Assembly: GCF_022410465.1 (NCBI RefSeq)
Contig: NZ_JAJSON010000019.1
Coordinates: 62,001 to 126,000, forward strand
Length of the DNA stretch: 64,000 bases
Direction: 5' to 3'
Source of the DNA: Christiangramia crocea
Lineage (GTDB): Bacteria > Bacteroidota > Bacteroidia > Flavobacteriales > Flavobacteriaceae
Below, in pieces: positions 8,864 through 17,100 of this stretch. The first letter of the stretch is position 1. Every line of letters starts with the position of its first letter. Position numbers and translations under genes: made by a program. The notes beneath the pieces were generated by a model. That model searched no databases, had not been told where the DNA came from, and saw nothing but the letters and a program-made list of their open reading frames with translations.

Positions 8864-9619
8864 ATGATGGAATTTCTTCAGGATATCGATCTTCTATTTC
8901 TACTTTTACTTTTTTTAGCAGGTATTGTTGCATTCATTATATCTACCATATCGGGTGGCGGTGGCGCACTCATTTTAGTGCCAACACTTAATTTCCTGAT
9001 AGGAACAACCAAAACTGCGCCGGTATTAAACCTTGGTACCTTCATCGGCCGTCCGGCCAGACTCATTTTATTCTGGAAATATATTAACTGGAAGGTTTTC
9101 TGGTATTATGTACCGGCTGCAATGATCGGTGCATGGGTGGCAGGCTGGTTCTTTACTAAAGTGCAGGCTTCCTGGTTACAAATCATCGTAGGACTATTCC
9201 TGATAAGCACCGTTTTTCAATATAAATTCGGGAAAAGGGAACGTTCTTTTCCGGTAAAGCTATGGTACTTTATTCCTCTGGGCTTTATGGTTTCATTGCT
9301 GGGAACCATTATTGGAGCATTGGGCCCTGTGCTGAATCCATTTTACCTTAATCTTGGGCTGGATAAAGAGGAACTTATCGCCACCAAGACCGTAAATTCA
9401 TTTTTTCTGGGGATCTCGCAAATTGGAAGTTATGCCTTCTTTGGTCTTTTATATGCTGAATTATGGGTCTATGGTGTTGCACTGGGCATGGGAGCGGTAA
9501 TCGGGAATATTATCGGTAAAAAATTCCTGTCAAAAATGAAGAGCAGTACTTTCAGGAAACTTCTTATCACATTGATGGTGATTAGTGGAATTTTACTTAT
9601 CTATAATCAGTTGAAGTAA
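8864..9619 (+). CDS. TauE/SafE family sulfite exporter-like permease
   Basis: A membrane protein of about 251 residues when started at the ATG at 8864 (an in-frame TTG at 8843 is less likely). Eight or so hydrophobic segments can be counted. The first carries the family signature around SGGGGALILVPTLNFLIG, and the second repeat contains LGTIIGALGPVLNPFYLNLGL. TauE/SafE proteins are proposed to move sulfite, sulfonates or other small anions across the inner membrane; the substrate here is not known. The start lies 11 bases after the DUF1853 stop, so it is probably the last gene of the peptidase operon. Confidence 0.85.
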   Translation: MMEFLQDIDLLFLLLLFLAGIVAFIISTISGGGGALILVPTLNFLIGTTKTAPVLNLGTFIGRPARLILFWKYINWKVFWYYVPAAMIGAWVAGWFFTKVQASWLQIIVGLFLISTVFQYKFGKRERSFPVKLWYFIPLGFMVSLLGTIIGALGPVLNPFYLNLGLDKEELIATKTVNSFFLGISQIGSYAFFGLLYAELWVYGVALGMGAVIGNIIGKKFLSKMKSSTFRKLLITLMVISGILLIYNQLK

Positions 9620-9658
9620 CAAAATATTATAATTTAGCAGTTATTAAAACCCAATTTT

Positions 9659-10537
9659 ATGCAGCCGGGAGCCCGGGAAGCTATCAAGGCATCATATCTT
9701 AGTATTGCAGGAAATGCTTTCCTGGCAGCAGCCAAATTTATTACAGGAGTTTTTGGAAATTCCTATGCGCTAATCGCCGATGCCATAGAATCTACCACAG
9801 ATGTCTTTTCTTCAATCTTAGTGCTTATTGGTTTAAGATATGCAACTAAACCTGCCGATGATAATCATCCCTATGGCCACGGAAAGGCTGAACCTTTATT
9901 TACATTTATTGTTGTGGGGTTTTTAATAGTTTCGGCAACTATAATAGCTTACGAAAGTATCGAAAATATTAATACACCCCATGAAGTACCGGAGCCTTAC
10001 ACCCTTTTAGTACTGGCCGCAATCATAATTATCAAAGAGACTTTCTACCGCGTGGTTTCAAAAAAAGGAAGGAAAACGGATAGCTCGGTATTAAAAGCTG
10101 ATGCCTGGCATCATCGGAGCGACGCGATAACCTCACTTATGGCGTTTATCGGAATTAGTGTAGCCCTTGTAATGGGCAAGGGTTACGAAAATGCTGATGA
10201 CTGGGCGGCCCTTTTAGCTTCCGGATTCATTCTCTATAATGCCTACCTCATACTTAGACCGGCTTTGGGAGAAGTAATGGACGAACACCGGTATGATGAG
10301 ATCGAAAATGAGATCAGAAAAGTTGCACATAAGTATCCAGGGGTTGTAGAGACCGAGAAATGTTATATTAGAAAAACGGGAATGACCTATCATGTAGACC
10401 TTCATATTGCAGTAAATGCTCAGATAACTGTAAAAGAAGGTCATGAGATAGCTCACAGGGTAAAAGATGATATCCTGCAGCACATTCCACAGATTGCCGA
10501 TGTCCTAATTCACGTAGAGCCAGACGACGAGCTTTAG
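9659..10537 (+). CDS. Cation diffusion facilitator family transporter
   Basis: A 292-residue CDF antiporter expected to export divalent metals (Zn2+, Fe2+, Cd2+ or similar) in exchange for protons. Six membrane segments can be placed between about residues 10 and 205. The metal-site motifs are in ALIADAIESTTDVFSS on TM2 and in KADAWHHRSDAITS on TM5 (an HxxxD pattern); the loop HPYGHGKAEPL is typical. The cytoplasmic C-terminal domain follows, with YHVDLHIAVNAQITVKEGHE. It is separated by 39 bases from the TauE-like gene and could be transcribed with it or alone. Confidence 0.92.
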   Translation: MQPGAREAIKASYLSIAGNAFLAAAKFITGVFGNSYALIADAIESTTDVFSSILVLIGLRYATKPADDNHPYGHGKAEPLFTFIVVGFLIVSATIIAYESIENINTPHEVPEPYTLLVLAAIIIIKETFYRVVSKKGRKTDSSVLKADAWHHRSDAITSLMAFIGISVALVMGKGYENADDWAALLASGFILYNAYLILRPALGEVMDEHRYDEIENEIRKVAHKYPGVVETEKCYIRKTGMTYHVDLHIAVNAQITVKEGHEIAHRVKDDILQHIPQIADVLIHVEPDDEL

Positions 10538-10681
10538 ACTACTACTATTTATTAGTATTTCTTTTAAAACCCTTCAGATTAATTAAGAAAGATTTAGCAC
10601 TAAGAGAAAACTTAGAGCTTTGATGTCTATGGCTTTAAACGTATCTTATATCTTGTAATTAACCACTTAAAAATTGGAGTT

Positions 10682-11836
10682 ATGTCGATGATTAACGAGA
10701 AAGAATTTAAAAAGCTGGCCAGTCATAAAAATGAGGTGTGTGTATCTATTTTTATACCTACTCAAAGGGCCGGAAAGGAAGTACTTGAAGAAAAGAATAA
10801 AAAGCATTTGCATTCTGAATGGGTTCAGATACGAAAGGAGCTCAAAGAAGACGGTATAAATAACAGTCTGATTGATAAAATAGGAAAGCCAATTGAGAGC
10901 CTGCTCGACGATCGCGACTTCTGGAGACATCAGTCCGATGGTCTGGCTATTTTCTCTTCTCCGGAGTTTTTCGAAAAATATACCTTACCGGTGAATTTTG
11001 AAACTTACCATTATATATCTGAAGAGTTCTATGTAAAACCTCTGGTACCTGCAATGACAGGAGATGGGAAATTCAATATCCTGGCTATTCAATTAGGAGA
11101 TGTAAGTTTTTATGAAGCTACCAGGTTCAGTATCACTCCTTTAGAAATTGACGACCTCACCCCTTCCAGACTGGAAGATAGAGTTGGATATGACTATAAG
11201 GAAAAAGCACTGCAATTCCGTACCCAGGGAGAAGGTGGCGAAAAAACGCAGTTCCATGGACATGGCGGTAGCGAAAGAGATGAAAAAGAAGAAGCTAAAC
11301 AGTTCTTTAGAGCCGTAGATCAGGGGTTGAAGAATTATCTTAATAAGGAAAAGCTACCTCTTGTAGTTTACTGTCAGGACTATTTATTTCCCATCTATAA
11401 GGAAGCCAACACCTATAATAATATGATCGATAAGGTAGTTTCAGGAAACCCGAATGATACTGATTTAATGGGGATCCATCAGAAAGCACTGGAAGTGGCA
11501 GAACCATTCCTCAATGAAAACAGGGATGAAAAGATCGAGAAATACAGGGAATTAAGCAATACAGAGAGCACTACCTCAGTAGTAAGTGATATTATCCCGG
11601 CGGTTTATCAGGGAAAGGTGGATACGCTTTTTATCGAGAACAGGGCCGAGATCTGGGGTGAATATAATGAGGATAAAATGAAGGTCAAATTCCACGAAAA
11701 CCATCAGAATGGCAATATTTCACTTTTAAATCTTGCTGCAAGAAAAACGATCGAAATGGGTGGAAAGGTTTATCTTGTAGAACACGAATTCATGCCTGAA
11801 AAAGAGTCCAAAATGAATGCACTTTTCAGATTCTAA
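10682..11836 (+). CDS. baeRF-type protein (bacterial homologue of archaeo-eukaryotic release factor / Dom34)
   Basis: A 384-residue soluble protein. The start CVSIFIPTQRAGKE, the DFWRHQSDGLAIFSSPEFF block, and VSFYEATRFSITPLEI followed by the C-terminal GGKVYLVEHEFMPEKESKMNALFRF fit the baeRF families (in Bacteroidota usually annotated as baeRF3 or baeRF7). These are distant relatives of eRF1/Dom34 and are thought to act on ribosomes, but no function has been firmly shown. The segment about 180-205 (GEGGEKTQFHGHGGSERDEK) is polar and glycine-rich, at the place where the release factors carry their tripeptide loop. It is monocistronic, with about 145 bases in front and a structured region behind. 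Confidence 0.75.
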   Translation: MSMINEKEFKKLASHKNEVCVSIFIPTQRAGKEVLEEKNKKHLHSEWVQIRKELKEDGINNSLIDKIGKPIESLLDDRDFWRHQSDGLAIFSSPEFFEKYTLPVNFETYHYISEEFYVKPLVPAMTGDGKFNILAIQLGDVSFYEATRFSITPLEIDDLTPSRLEDRVGYDYKEKALQFRTQGEGGEKTQFHGHGGSERDEKEEAKQFFRAVDQGLKNYLNKEKLPLVVYCQDYLFPIYKEANTYNNMIDKVVSGNPNDTDLMGIHQKALEVAEPFLNENRDEKIEKYRELSNTESTTSVVSDIIPAVYQGKVDTLFIENRAEIWGEYNEDKMKVKFHENHQNGNISLLNLAARKTIEMGGKVYLVEHEFMPEKESKMNALFRF

Positions 11837-11844
11837 AAATCCGG

Positions 11845-11967
11845 GAGGGCGTCTAAATAAGCTAGACCTTTTAGCCTGAACTGGTTGCTGGATCCTGATT
11901 AATATCTGGCGATCTTAGAATAAGTCAGATTCTAAAATAACATACTGTTATACTTTTAGACGGCCTC
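11845..11967 (+). other. Structured intergenic region, candidate RNA element
   Basis: A 13-base arm at 11845-11857 (GAGGGCGTCTAAA) pairs with 11955-11967 (TTTAGACGGCCTC) with one G-G mismatch. Inside lie two more perfect hairpins: 11915-11921 with 11929-11935 (TTAGAAT/ATTCTAA), and 11937-11942 with 11946-11951 (ATAACA/TGTTAT). There is also a weak GCTA/TAGC pair near 11861. The region sits 9 bases after the baeRF stop and about 75 bases before the NYN gene. It could be a 3' UTR structure, a small RNA or a leader of the next gene; strand is uncertain. Confidence 0.4.
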
Positions 11968-12042
11968 TTGATTTTAATCCATTAAAAGATATATTTTAAA
12001 TAATAGGCTTAACTTTAGCTTTCCTAAAAAACTTAATATTTA

Positions 12043-12783
12043 ATGGAAACTAATCTTGCAGTACTTATTGATGGTGATAACATACCTTCTGCTCATGTAA
12101 AAGAGATGATGGAAGAGATCGCCAAATATGGAAATCCTACTATAAAACGTATATATGGCGACTGGACAAAGCCTCATTTGAACAAATGGAAAAATGTTCT
12201 TCTTGAGAATGCCATACATCCAATTCAGCAATACGGTTACACACAGGGAAAGAACGCGACCGATTCTGCAATGATCATAGATGCAATGGATATATTATAC
12301 TCCAATAAAGTTGATGGATTCTGCCTGGTTTCCAGTGATTCAGATTTTACACGCCTGGCTACCAGACTGAGAGAGGCCAGTATGAAGGTGATTGGGATAG
12401 GTGAAAAGAAAACCCCCGATCCTTTTATTGTGGCTTGTGATAAGTTCATTTATATCGAGATCCTTAAAAATCAGAGTAAAGAGGTTGAATCTGAAAGCGG
12501 TAAGGCAAAAGATAAAACTGCCAAAAAACAGAATGTAGATAAGATCACACCAAAAGTCATCAGGCTTATCTCACAAACCATTTCTGATGTTGCCGATGAA
12601 GACGGATGGGCATTTTTAGGAGATGTAGGAAGTCTTCTTCAGAAGAAACAACCGAATTTTGATTCAAGGAACTATGGCTTCCAAAAGCTTACACCCATGA
12701 TCAATTCAATCAACAAATTTGAAATCGAATCTCGCGAGAATGCTAATTCTAAATTTAAGCTTATTTACGTACGCAATAAATAG
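12043..12783 (+). CDS. NYN domain protein with C-terminal OST-HTH/LOTUS domain
   Basis: A 246-residue protein. The N-terminal NYN (PIN-like RNase) domain shows the acidic residues expected for metal binding: LAVLIDGDNIP, TDSAMIIDAMD and LVSSDSDFTRLATRLRE. It ends with FIVACDKFIYIEIL. A charged linker of about 30 residues leads to the C-terminal LOTUS/OST-HTH domain (about 165-246, with GWAFLGDVGSLLQKKQPNFD and YGFQKLTPMINSI). This LabA-like/limkain-type layout suggests RNA binding and cleavage, but substrates of the bacterial forms are not known. It is 7 bases upstream of the pirin gene and probably co-transcribed. Confidence 0.87.
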   Translation: METNLAVLIDGDNIPSAHVKEMMEEIAKYGNPTIKRIYGDWTKPHLNKWKNVLLENAIHPIQQYGYTQGKNATDSAMIIDAMDILYSNKVDGFCLVSSDSDFTRLATRLREASMKVIGIGEKKTPDPFIVACDKFIYIEILKNQSKEVESESGKAKDKTAKKQNVDKITPKVIRLISQTISDVADEDGWAFLGDVGSLLQKKQPNFDSRNYGFQKLTPMINSINKFEIESRENANSKFKLIYVRNK

Positions 12784-12789
12784 TTATCG

Positions 12790-13644
12790 ATGAGGAATAT
12801 CAAAAAAGTACATAAGGCAGAATACAGGCCTATGGGAGACCTTGAGACATGGTCTCCGATTCCCACTCGTAATCTCCAAATGATAGATCCTTTTATTTTT
12901 CTGAACCATCATGGTCCGCAGGTCTATCCGCCAAATAATAACGGGTTGCCGTTCGGACCACATCCACACCGCGGAATGGAAACAGTAACATTTATCCTCG
13001 ATGGCGATATTGCTCATAAAGACAGTGACGGTAATTACAGCGTAATTGAAAGCGGTGGCGTACAGTGGATGACCGCAGGAAAAGGGCTTATACATGCTGA
13101 AGTTTCTTCAGAAAAATTTAAAAAAGAAGGTGGCCCACTGGAAATCCTGCAGTTATGGGTGAATCTGCCTAAACGACTGAAAATGATGGAACCTCATTAC
13201 CGGGGTGTTCAGAAGGATAAGATCTCTACCTGGAAAAATAAAGAGGAAAGTATAACGGCGAGAGTAGTTTCCGGAAGTTTCAGAGGAATACGCGGGGTAT
13301 TTGATACTCCCACCTCTGTAAATCTTTCTTTGGTGCATTTCGAAGACGACTCCAAACTGGAAATTGAAATCCCTAAAAGCGATAATATCTTCTTCTATGT
13401 GATACGCGGAGAACTGGAAGTGAACGAGATCAATGTCCCGGAACTTCATTTAGCCGAATTCTCCAAAAATGATGAAAAACTGAATATTTCTTCCCGCAAA
13501 AAAAGCATCCTTTTGTTAGGGCATGCCCAACCATTGGAGGAAAAAGTGGTTTTTGGAGGACCTTTCGTCATGAATTCAGAAGAAGAGATCCGCCAGGCAT
13601 ATGAAGATTATAAAGCTGGTAAAATGGGGGATTGGGAGCAATAG
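12790..13644 (+). CDS. Pirin family protein
   Basis: A 284-residue bicupin of the pirin family. The metal ligands of the N-terminal cupin can be seen in GPHPHRGMETVTFIL and in GKGLIHAEVSSE (two His, then His and Glu). The C-terminal cupin (about 160-284) lacks such ligands, as is usual. Some bacterial pirins have quercetinase activity or bind metabolic enzymes; this one cannot be assigned a substrate. It follows the NYN gene after 6 bases. Downstream, two hairpins separate it from the convergent his operon. Confidence 0.9.
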   Translation: MRNIKKVHKAEYRPMGDLETWSPIPTRNLQMIDPFIFLNHHGPQVYPPNNNGLPFGPHPHRGMETVTFILDGDIAHKDSDGNYSVIESGGVQWMTAGKGLIHAEVSSEKFKKEGGPLEILQLWVNLPKRLKMMEPHYRGVQKDKISTWKNKEESITARVVSGSFRGIRGVFDTPTSVNLSLVHFEDDSKLEIEIPKSDNIFFYVIRGELEVNEINVPELHLAEFSKNDEKLNISSRKKSILLLGHAQPLEEKVVFGGPFVMNSEEEIRQAYEDYKAGKMGDWEQ

Positions 13645-13705
13645 CACTCCCGGAATTAGAGACCAATTCCGGCCACTCCAAAAAAGATTATAACAAATAT
13701 TATAG

Positions 13706-13726
13706 AAGCTGAAACAGGTTCAGCTT
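13706..13726. repeat. REP-like hairpin between pirin gene and hisIE
   Basis: AAGCTGAA at 13706-13713 and TTCAGCTT at 13719-13726 with a 5-base loop. The same arms with another 5-base loop occur at 15219-15239. It lies between convergent genes and may also help end transcription of the his operon. A second hairpin, CCGGAATT/AATTCCGG, is at 13650-13672. Confidence 0.55.
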
Positions 13727-13757
13727 AGAGCCTTCTTAAATTTACTAATTCAGTCTA

Positions 13758-14378
13758 TCAATGCCTTTCCCGTAGTATTTTCACCACATCTTTCAGCTGA
13801 AAACCTTTGGCCTTAAGAAGGATCAGATAATGAAATAACAGATCGGCACTTTCGTTCAGAAATAGTTCATCGTTTGAATCCTTGGCCTCTATTACCGTTT
13901 CAACGGCCTCCTCTCCTACTTTTTGGGCTATTTTATTAATTCCATTATCAAAAAGTGAGACAACATAACTCGATTCGTTCTCCTTGCGCAAGTCAGGTTC
14001 TGTTTCACTTAGTTTTCGTCGGCTTTCGATTATTCCTTCCAGCTTTGACAAAAATCCGTAATCAGCCTCATTATCCTCTGCCCAGCAGGTGTCAGTTCCT
14101 TTGTGACAAACGGGGCCAACAGGATTCACATGAACTAATAAAGTATCCCGGTCGCAGTCCAGCTTTATATTTACCAGTTCAAGAAAGTTTCCACTTTCTT
14201 CACCTTTGGTCCACAATCGCTTTTTTGACCTACTATAGAAGGTCACTTTTTTGGTTTTATTGGTCTTTAAAAATGCTTCTTCATTCATATAACCAAGCAT
14301 CAAAACCTTTTTCGTATTCGCATCCTGAATTACCGCAGGAACCAGGCCGTCTGCATTTTTATTAAAATCTATATCCAT
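13758..14378 (-). CDS. hisIE: Bifunctional phosphoribosyl-AMP cyclohydrolase / phosphoribosyl-ATP pyrophosphatase
   Basis: A 206-residue fusion catalysing steps 2 and 3 of histidine synthesis. The N-terminal HisI half (about 1-110) shows VLMLGYMNEEAFLKT, WTKGEESGNFLE, the metal-binding DCDRD, and the cysteines in PVGPVCHKGTDTCW. The C-terminal HisE half (about 115-206) shows the helix pair QKVGEEAVETVIEAK with NESADLLFHYLILL. It is the last gene of the operon, starting 38 bases after the hisF stop. Confidence 0.96.
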   Translation of the reverse strand: MDIDFNKNADGLVPAVIQDANTKKVLMLGYMNEEAFLKTNKTKKVTFYSRSKKRLWTKGEESGNFLELVNIKLDCDRDTLLVHVNPVGPVCHKGTDTCWAEDNEADYGFLSKLEGIIESRRKLSETEPDLRKENESSYVVSLFDNGINKIAQKVGEEAVETVIEAKDSNDELFLNESADLLFHYLILLKAKGFQLKDVVKILRERH

Positions 14379-14416
14379 TCTATTTTCTGTTAAGGTCGTT
14401 TTTAAATTTTCAATTC

Positions 14417-15172
14417 TTATAACCGCACCGGTATCCCCGCATTTTTTAAATGTCCTTTCAATTCCCGGATCTCTATTTCCTTAAAGTGGAAAACACTGGC
14501 AGCCAGAGCTGCATCAGCTTTTCCTTTCTGAAAAGTATCGATAAAATGATCAATATTACCTGCACCTCCCGAGGCAATGATGGGAATATTCACCTCTTCT
14601 GAAAGTCTTGCCAGAGGTTGGTTAGCAAAACCCTTCTTGGTGCCGTCGTGGTCCATGGAGGTGAACAGAATCTCACCGGCGCCTCGCTGCTCAACTTCCT
14701 TAGCCCATTCAAAAAGGTCAATATCGGTAGGTACCTTTCCTCCCACCAGATGAACTTTCCAGTTACCATCAATATTTTTAGCATCGATAGCGACCACTAT
14801 ACACTGACTCCCGAATTTTTCGGAAAGCTGATTGATAAGTTCAGGATTCTTTACGGCCGAAGAATTTATAGAAACCTTATCGGCGCCATTCTTTAGCAGA
14901 ATATCCACATCTTCCACCGATGATATCCCACCACCAACGGTAAAAGGAATATTCAGTTGTTCGGCTACATCCAGAACCAGTTTGGCAAGGGTCTTCCTTT
15001 TTTCTTCGGTAGCTGAAATATCAAGAAATACGAGCTCATCGGCGCCTTTTTCGGCATAAGCAGCCGCGAGCTCTACCGGATCTCCGGCATCCCTCAGGTC
15101 AACAAAATTGATTCCTTTGACCGTCCTGCCATTTTTGATATCAAGACAGGGTATAATTCGTTTTGTTAGCAT
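14417..15172 (-). CDS. hisF: Imidazole glycerol phosphate synthase, cyclase subunit HisF
   Basis: A 251-residue (beta/alpha)8 barrel that closes the imidazole ring using ammonia from HisH. Catalytic aspartates are seen in [16 protein letters not shown] (near residue 11) and in VVAIDAKN (near 130). Phosphate-binding loops are FTVGGGISS and IIASGGAGN. It is separated from hisA by 115 bases holding a nested inverted repeat. Confidence 0.97.
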   Translation of the reverse strand: MLTKRIIPCLDIKNGRTVKGINFVDLRDAGDPVELAAAYAEKGADELVFLDISATEEKRKTLAKLVLDVAEQLNIPFTVGGGISSVEDVDILLKNGADKVSINSSAVKNPELINQLSEKFGSQCIVVAIDAKNIDGNWKVHLVGGKVPTDIDLFEWAKEVEQRGAGEILFTSMDHDGTKKGFANQPLARLSEEVNIPIIASGGAGNIDHFIDTFQKGKADAALAASVFHFKEIEIRELKGHLKNAGIPVRL

Positions 15173-15214
15173 CTTTGTAGATGTTAGATTTTAGTATTTT
15201 TAATTTTTATGATA

Positions 15215-15285
15215 CGTCAAGCTGAACATATTTCAGCTTCTCAGAGACCCTGCACCATCCCGATAGCTATCGGGACAGGGTGACG
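15215..15285. repeat. REP-like nested inverted repeat between hisA and hisF
   Basis: CGTCA at 15215-15219 pairs with TGACG at 15281-15285. Inside, AAGCTGAA/TTCAGCTT (15219-15239) forms one hairpin. ACCCTG (15247-15252) pairs with CAGGGT (15276-15281) around a perfect 18-base palindrome at 15258-15275 (TCCCGATAGCTATCGGGA). The pattern resembles the dispersed intergenic repeats common in flavobacteria. It lies inside the his transcript. Confidence 0.65.
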
Positions 15286-15287
15286 AT

Positions 15288-16013
15288 TTAATTATTTAAA
15301 ATATAATTCTCCAATTGTTTTAAACTGATCCTATTCTCATAGATCGCTTTGCCAATTATCACTCCTTCGCAACCTATCTCTTCCAGTGAGGGAAGTTCAT
15401 CAAATTTTGAAATCCCTCCGGAAGCTATAAGACTGATATTATCGGTTTCAGAAAGGATCTCCTCATAAAGAGCAAAGGACGGACCTTCAAGCATTCCGTC
15501 TTTTGAAATATCCGTACAGATCACATATCGCACTCCGCTCTTCTCAAATTCCTGAATAAAAGGAATGATCTGTTCTTCCGAATTTTCCAACCAGCCTGAA
15601 ACTGCAATTTTCCGGTCTTTGGCATCTGCACCCAGGATGATCTTATCATTTCCATATTTCTGAAGCCAGCTCTGAAACAATTCCGGGTCTTTTACGGCGA
15701 TACTTCCTCCTGTAATCTGATTCGCTCCGCTTTCAAAAGCTACTTTGAGATCTTTATCTGACTTTAATCCACCTCCAAAATCCACTTTTAAACTGGTTTT
15801 TGAAGCTATTTGCTCCAGTATCCTGTAATTTACTATATGGCTGGATTTAGCGCCGTCAAGATCTACAAGGTGCAGATATTCAATCCCATGATCCTGAAAT
15901 GATTTAGCTACTTCCAGGGGATTTTCATTGTATATTTTTTTCGTATTATAATCTCCTTTAGAGAGCCTTACACATTTACCTTCGATTATATCTATTGCAG
16001 GAATTATTCTCAT
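15288..16013 (-). CDS. hisA: HisA, phosphoribosylformimino-5-aminoimidazole carboxamide ribotide isomerase
   Basis: A 241-residue TIM barrel catalysing the ProFAR isomerisation, step 4 of histidine synthesis. The N-terminal catalytic Asp is in [20 protein letters not shown] (residue 8), and the second is in [22 protein letters not shown] and LIASGGISK are the phosphate loops. Between hisH and hisA lies a four-helix-bundle gene, which interrupts the usual hisH-hisA adjacency. Confidence 0.96.
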   Translation of the reverse strand: MRIIPAIDIIEGKCVRLSKGDYNTKKIYNENPLEVAKSFQDHGIEYLHLVDLDGAKSSHIVNYRILEQIASKTSLKVDFGGGLKSDKDLKVAFESGANQITGGSIAVKDPELFQSWLQKYGNDKIILGADAKDRKIAVSGWLENSEEQIIPFIQEFEKSGVRYVICTDISKDGMLEGPSFALYEEILSETDNISLIASGGISKFDELPSLEEIGCEGVIIGKAIYENRISLKQLENYILNN

Positions 16014-16116
16014 TTGAAGTTTGAATTTAGAAGTGGGAAGGACGAATTATTCATTTGTTTAAGTTTCTTTTTGTTGTATTTATTGAGGCAACAACTATAG
16101 AAATTATTTCATTACA

Positions 16117-16404
16117 CTATGAATGTAATTTCTTTGCCTGATCAGCCTTATTTTCTAATATTTCGATAAACAACTCTAGAAAATACATGCTTTCATCAGC
16201 TTCCTCCTCCACTATTTTTAATTTATTGATAAAATCTGCACTGCTTTTCGCTCTTTGGGCTGAACGGTAATTAGCTCCTACTGAGCTGGATGATCTTATT
16301 AGTTGATTAACGTAAGCATTATACTCACGAGAATTTGGAATTGAGGAACAGAATCGCCAACAATCGATGGCAAATTGTTTTGTTCGGTCTTTTAATTCTC
16401 TCAT
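16117..16404 (-). CDS. Four helix bundle protein (S23 / rRNA-intervening-sequence family)
   Basis: A 95-residue protein starting MRELKDRTKQFAIDCWRF, with LIRSSSSVGANYRSAQRAKS and EEEADESMYFLEL. These are the hallmarks of the S23 family first found inside 23S rRNA intervening sequences and now common as stand-alone genes in Bacteroidota. It forms a four-helix bundle, thought to make pentamers; its function is unknown. It sits inside the his operon between hisH and hisA, flanked upstream by a short tandem repeat and downstream by 103 noncoding bases. This looks like an insertion that did not break the operon. Confidence 0.88.
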   Translation of the reverse strand: MRELKDRTKQFAIDCWRFCSSIPNSREYNAYVNQLIRSSSSVGANYRSAQRAKSSADFINKLKIVEEEADESMYFLELFIEILENKADQAKKLHS

Positions 16405-16420
16405 AACTCCTAATTCTAAT

Positions 16421-16451
16421 TTCGTACTTCTAACTTCTTAAATCTAACTTC
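16421..16451 (-). repeat. GAAGTTAGA-type short repeat at the hisH stop
   Basis: In the sense of the operon this reads GAAGTTAGATTTAAGAAG, then TTAGAAGTACGAA. The repeat supplies the last codons and the TAG stop of hisH. Related copies stand after the stops of hisB, fabG and ybaB. Confidence 0.5.
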
Positions 16452-17035
16452 AAAAAGTTTTTAAGTATCTGTTCTCCTGTTTTACTACTTTTCTCAGGGT
16501 GAAACTGGACTCCGTAGAAATTATCACGGTGTAATGCCGTGGAATAGTTAATACCATACTCGGTTCTGGCAATTTCGTCAACACATTCAGGTACATAGTA
16601 GCTATGCACCAGGTAAACATATTCGCCGTTTTCAACATTATCGAAAAGATGTGAATCAAGATTTGTGATCTGGTTCCATCCAATTTGCGGGACTTTTACC
16701 GAATTATCGAAACGCTTCACATCGGCATCAAAAATCTCCAGACCTTTGGTATCCCCTTCTTCGGAATAATTGCACATTAACTGCATTCCCAGACAAATAC
16801 CCAGAACAGGCTGTTTCAGAGTTGGTATTACTTCATCCAAACCAGTTGATCGGAGCATTTTCATGGCACTGCCGGCTTCCCCTACACCCGGAAATATTAC
16901 CTTATCAGCCTTCCGTATTTCCTCGGCATCACTGCTTAACTCAGCCTCAAAACCAAGTCGCTTTATAGCAAACATGATACTTTGTATATTACCTGCACCG
17001 TAATCTATAATTACAATTTTTTGGTTCTTTTTCAT
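16430..17035 (-). CDS. hisH: Imidazole glycerol phosphate synthase, glutamine amidotransferase subunit HisH
   Basis: About 201 residues when started at the ATG at 17035 (MKKNQKIVIIDYGAGNIQS). An in-frame ATG at 17056 would add seven residues (MTSLNFT) that do not look like part of the family. The nucleophile is Cys81 in LGICLGMQLM, and the His-Glu pair is in QFHPEKSSKTG. It feeds ammonia to HisF. The C-terminal residues KLDLRS and the stop codon are encoded by a short repeat. Confidence 0.95.
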   Translation of the reverse strand: MKKNQKIVIIDYGAGNIQSIMFAIKRLGFEAELSSDAEEIRKADKVIFPGVGEAGSAMKMLRSTGLDEVIPTLKQPVLGICLGMQLMCNYSEEGDTKGLEIFDADVKRFDNSVKVPQIGWNQITNLDSHLFDNVENGEYVYLVHSYYVPECVDEIARTEYGINYSTALHRDNFYGVQFHPEKSSKTGEQILKNFLKLDLRS

Positions 17036-17065
17036 GGTAAAATTTAATGAAGTCAATTCAAGAGT

Positions 17066-17100
17066 GATTCTAACTTCTCACGTTTAAAATCTAATTTCTC
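17066..17100 (-). repeat. GTGAGAAGTTAGA-type repeat after the hisB stop
   Basis: On the minus strand the bases after the hisB stop read GAGAAATTAGATTTTAAAC, then GTGAGAAGTTAGAATCAC. The core GTGAGAAGTTAGA recurs at 24622-24657 in the same relation to the fabG stop. Confidence 0.5.

Noticed and set aside
13650-13672. CCGGAATT/AATTCCGG hairpin as a terminator of the pirin gene
   Set aside because: No T run follows on the plus strand (the next bases are CCACTCCAAAAAAG) or on the minus strand. It may still be a processing or stabilising structure.
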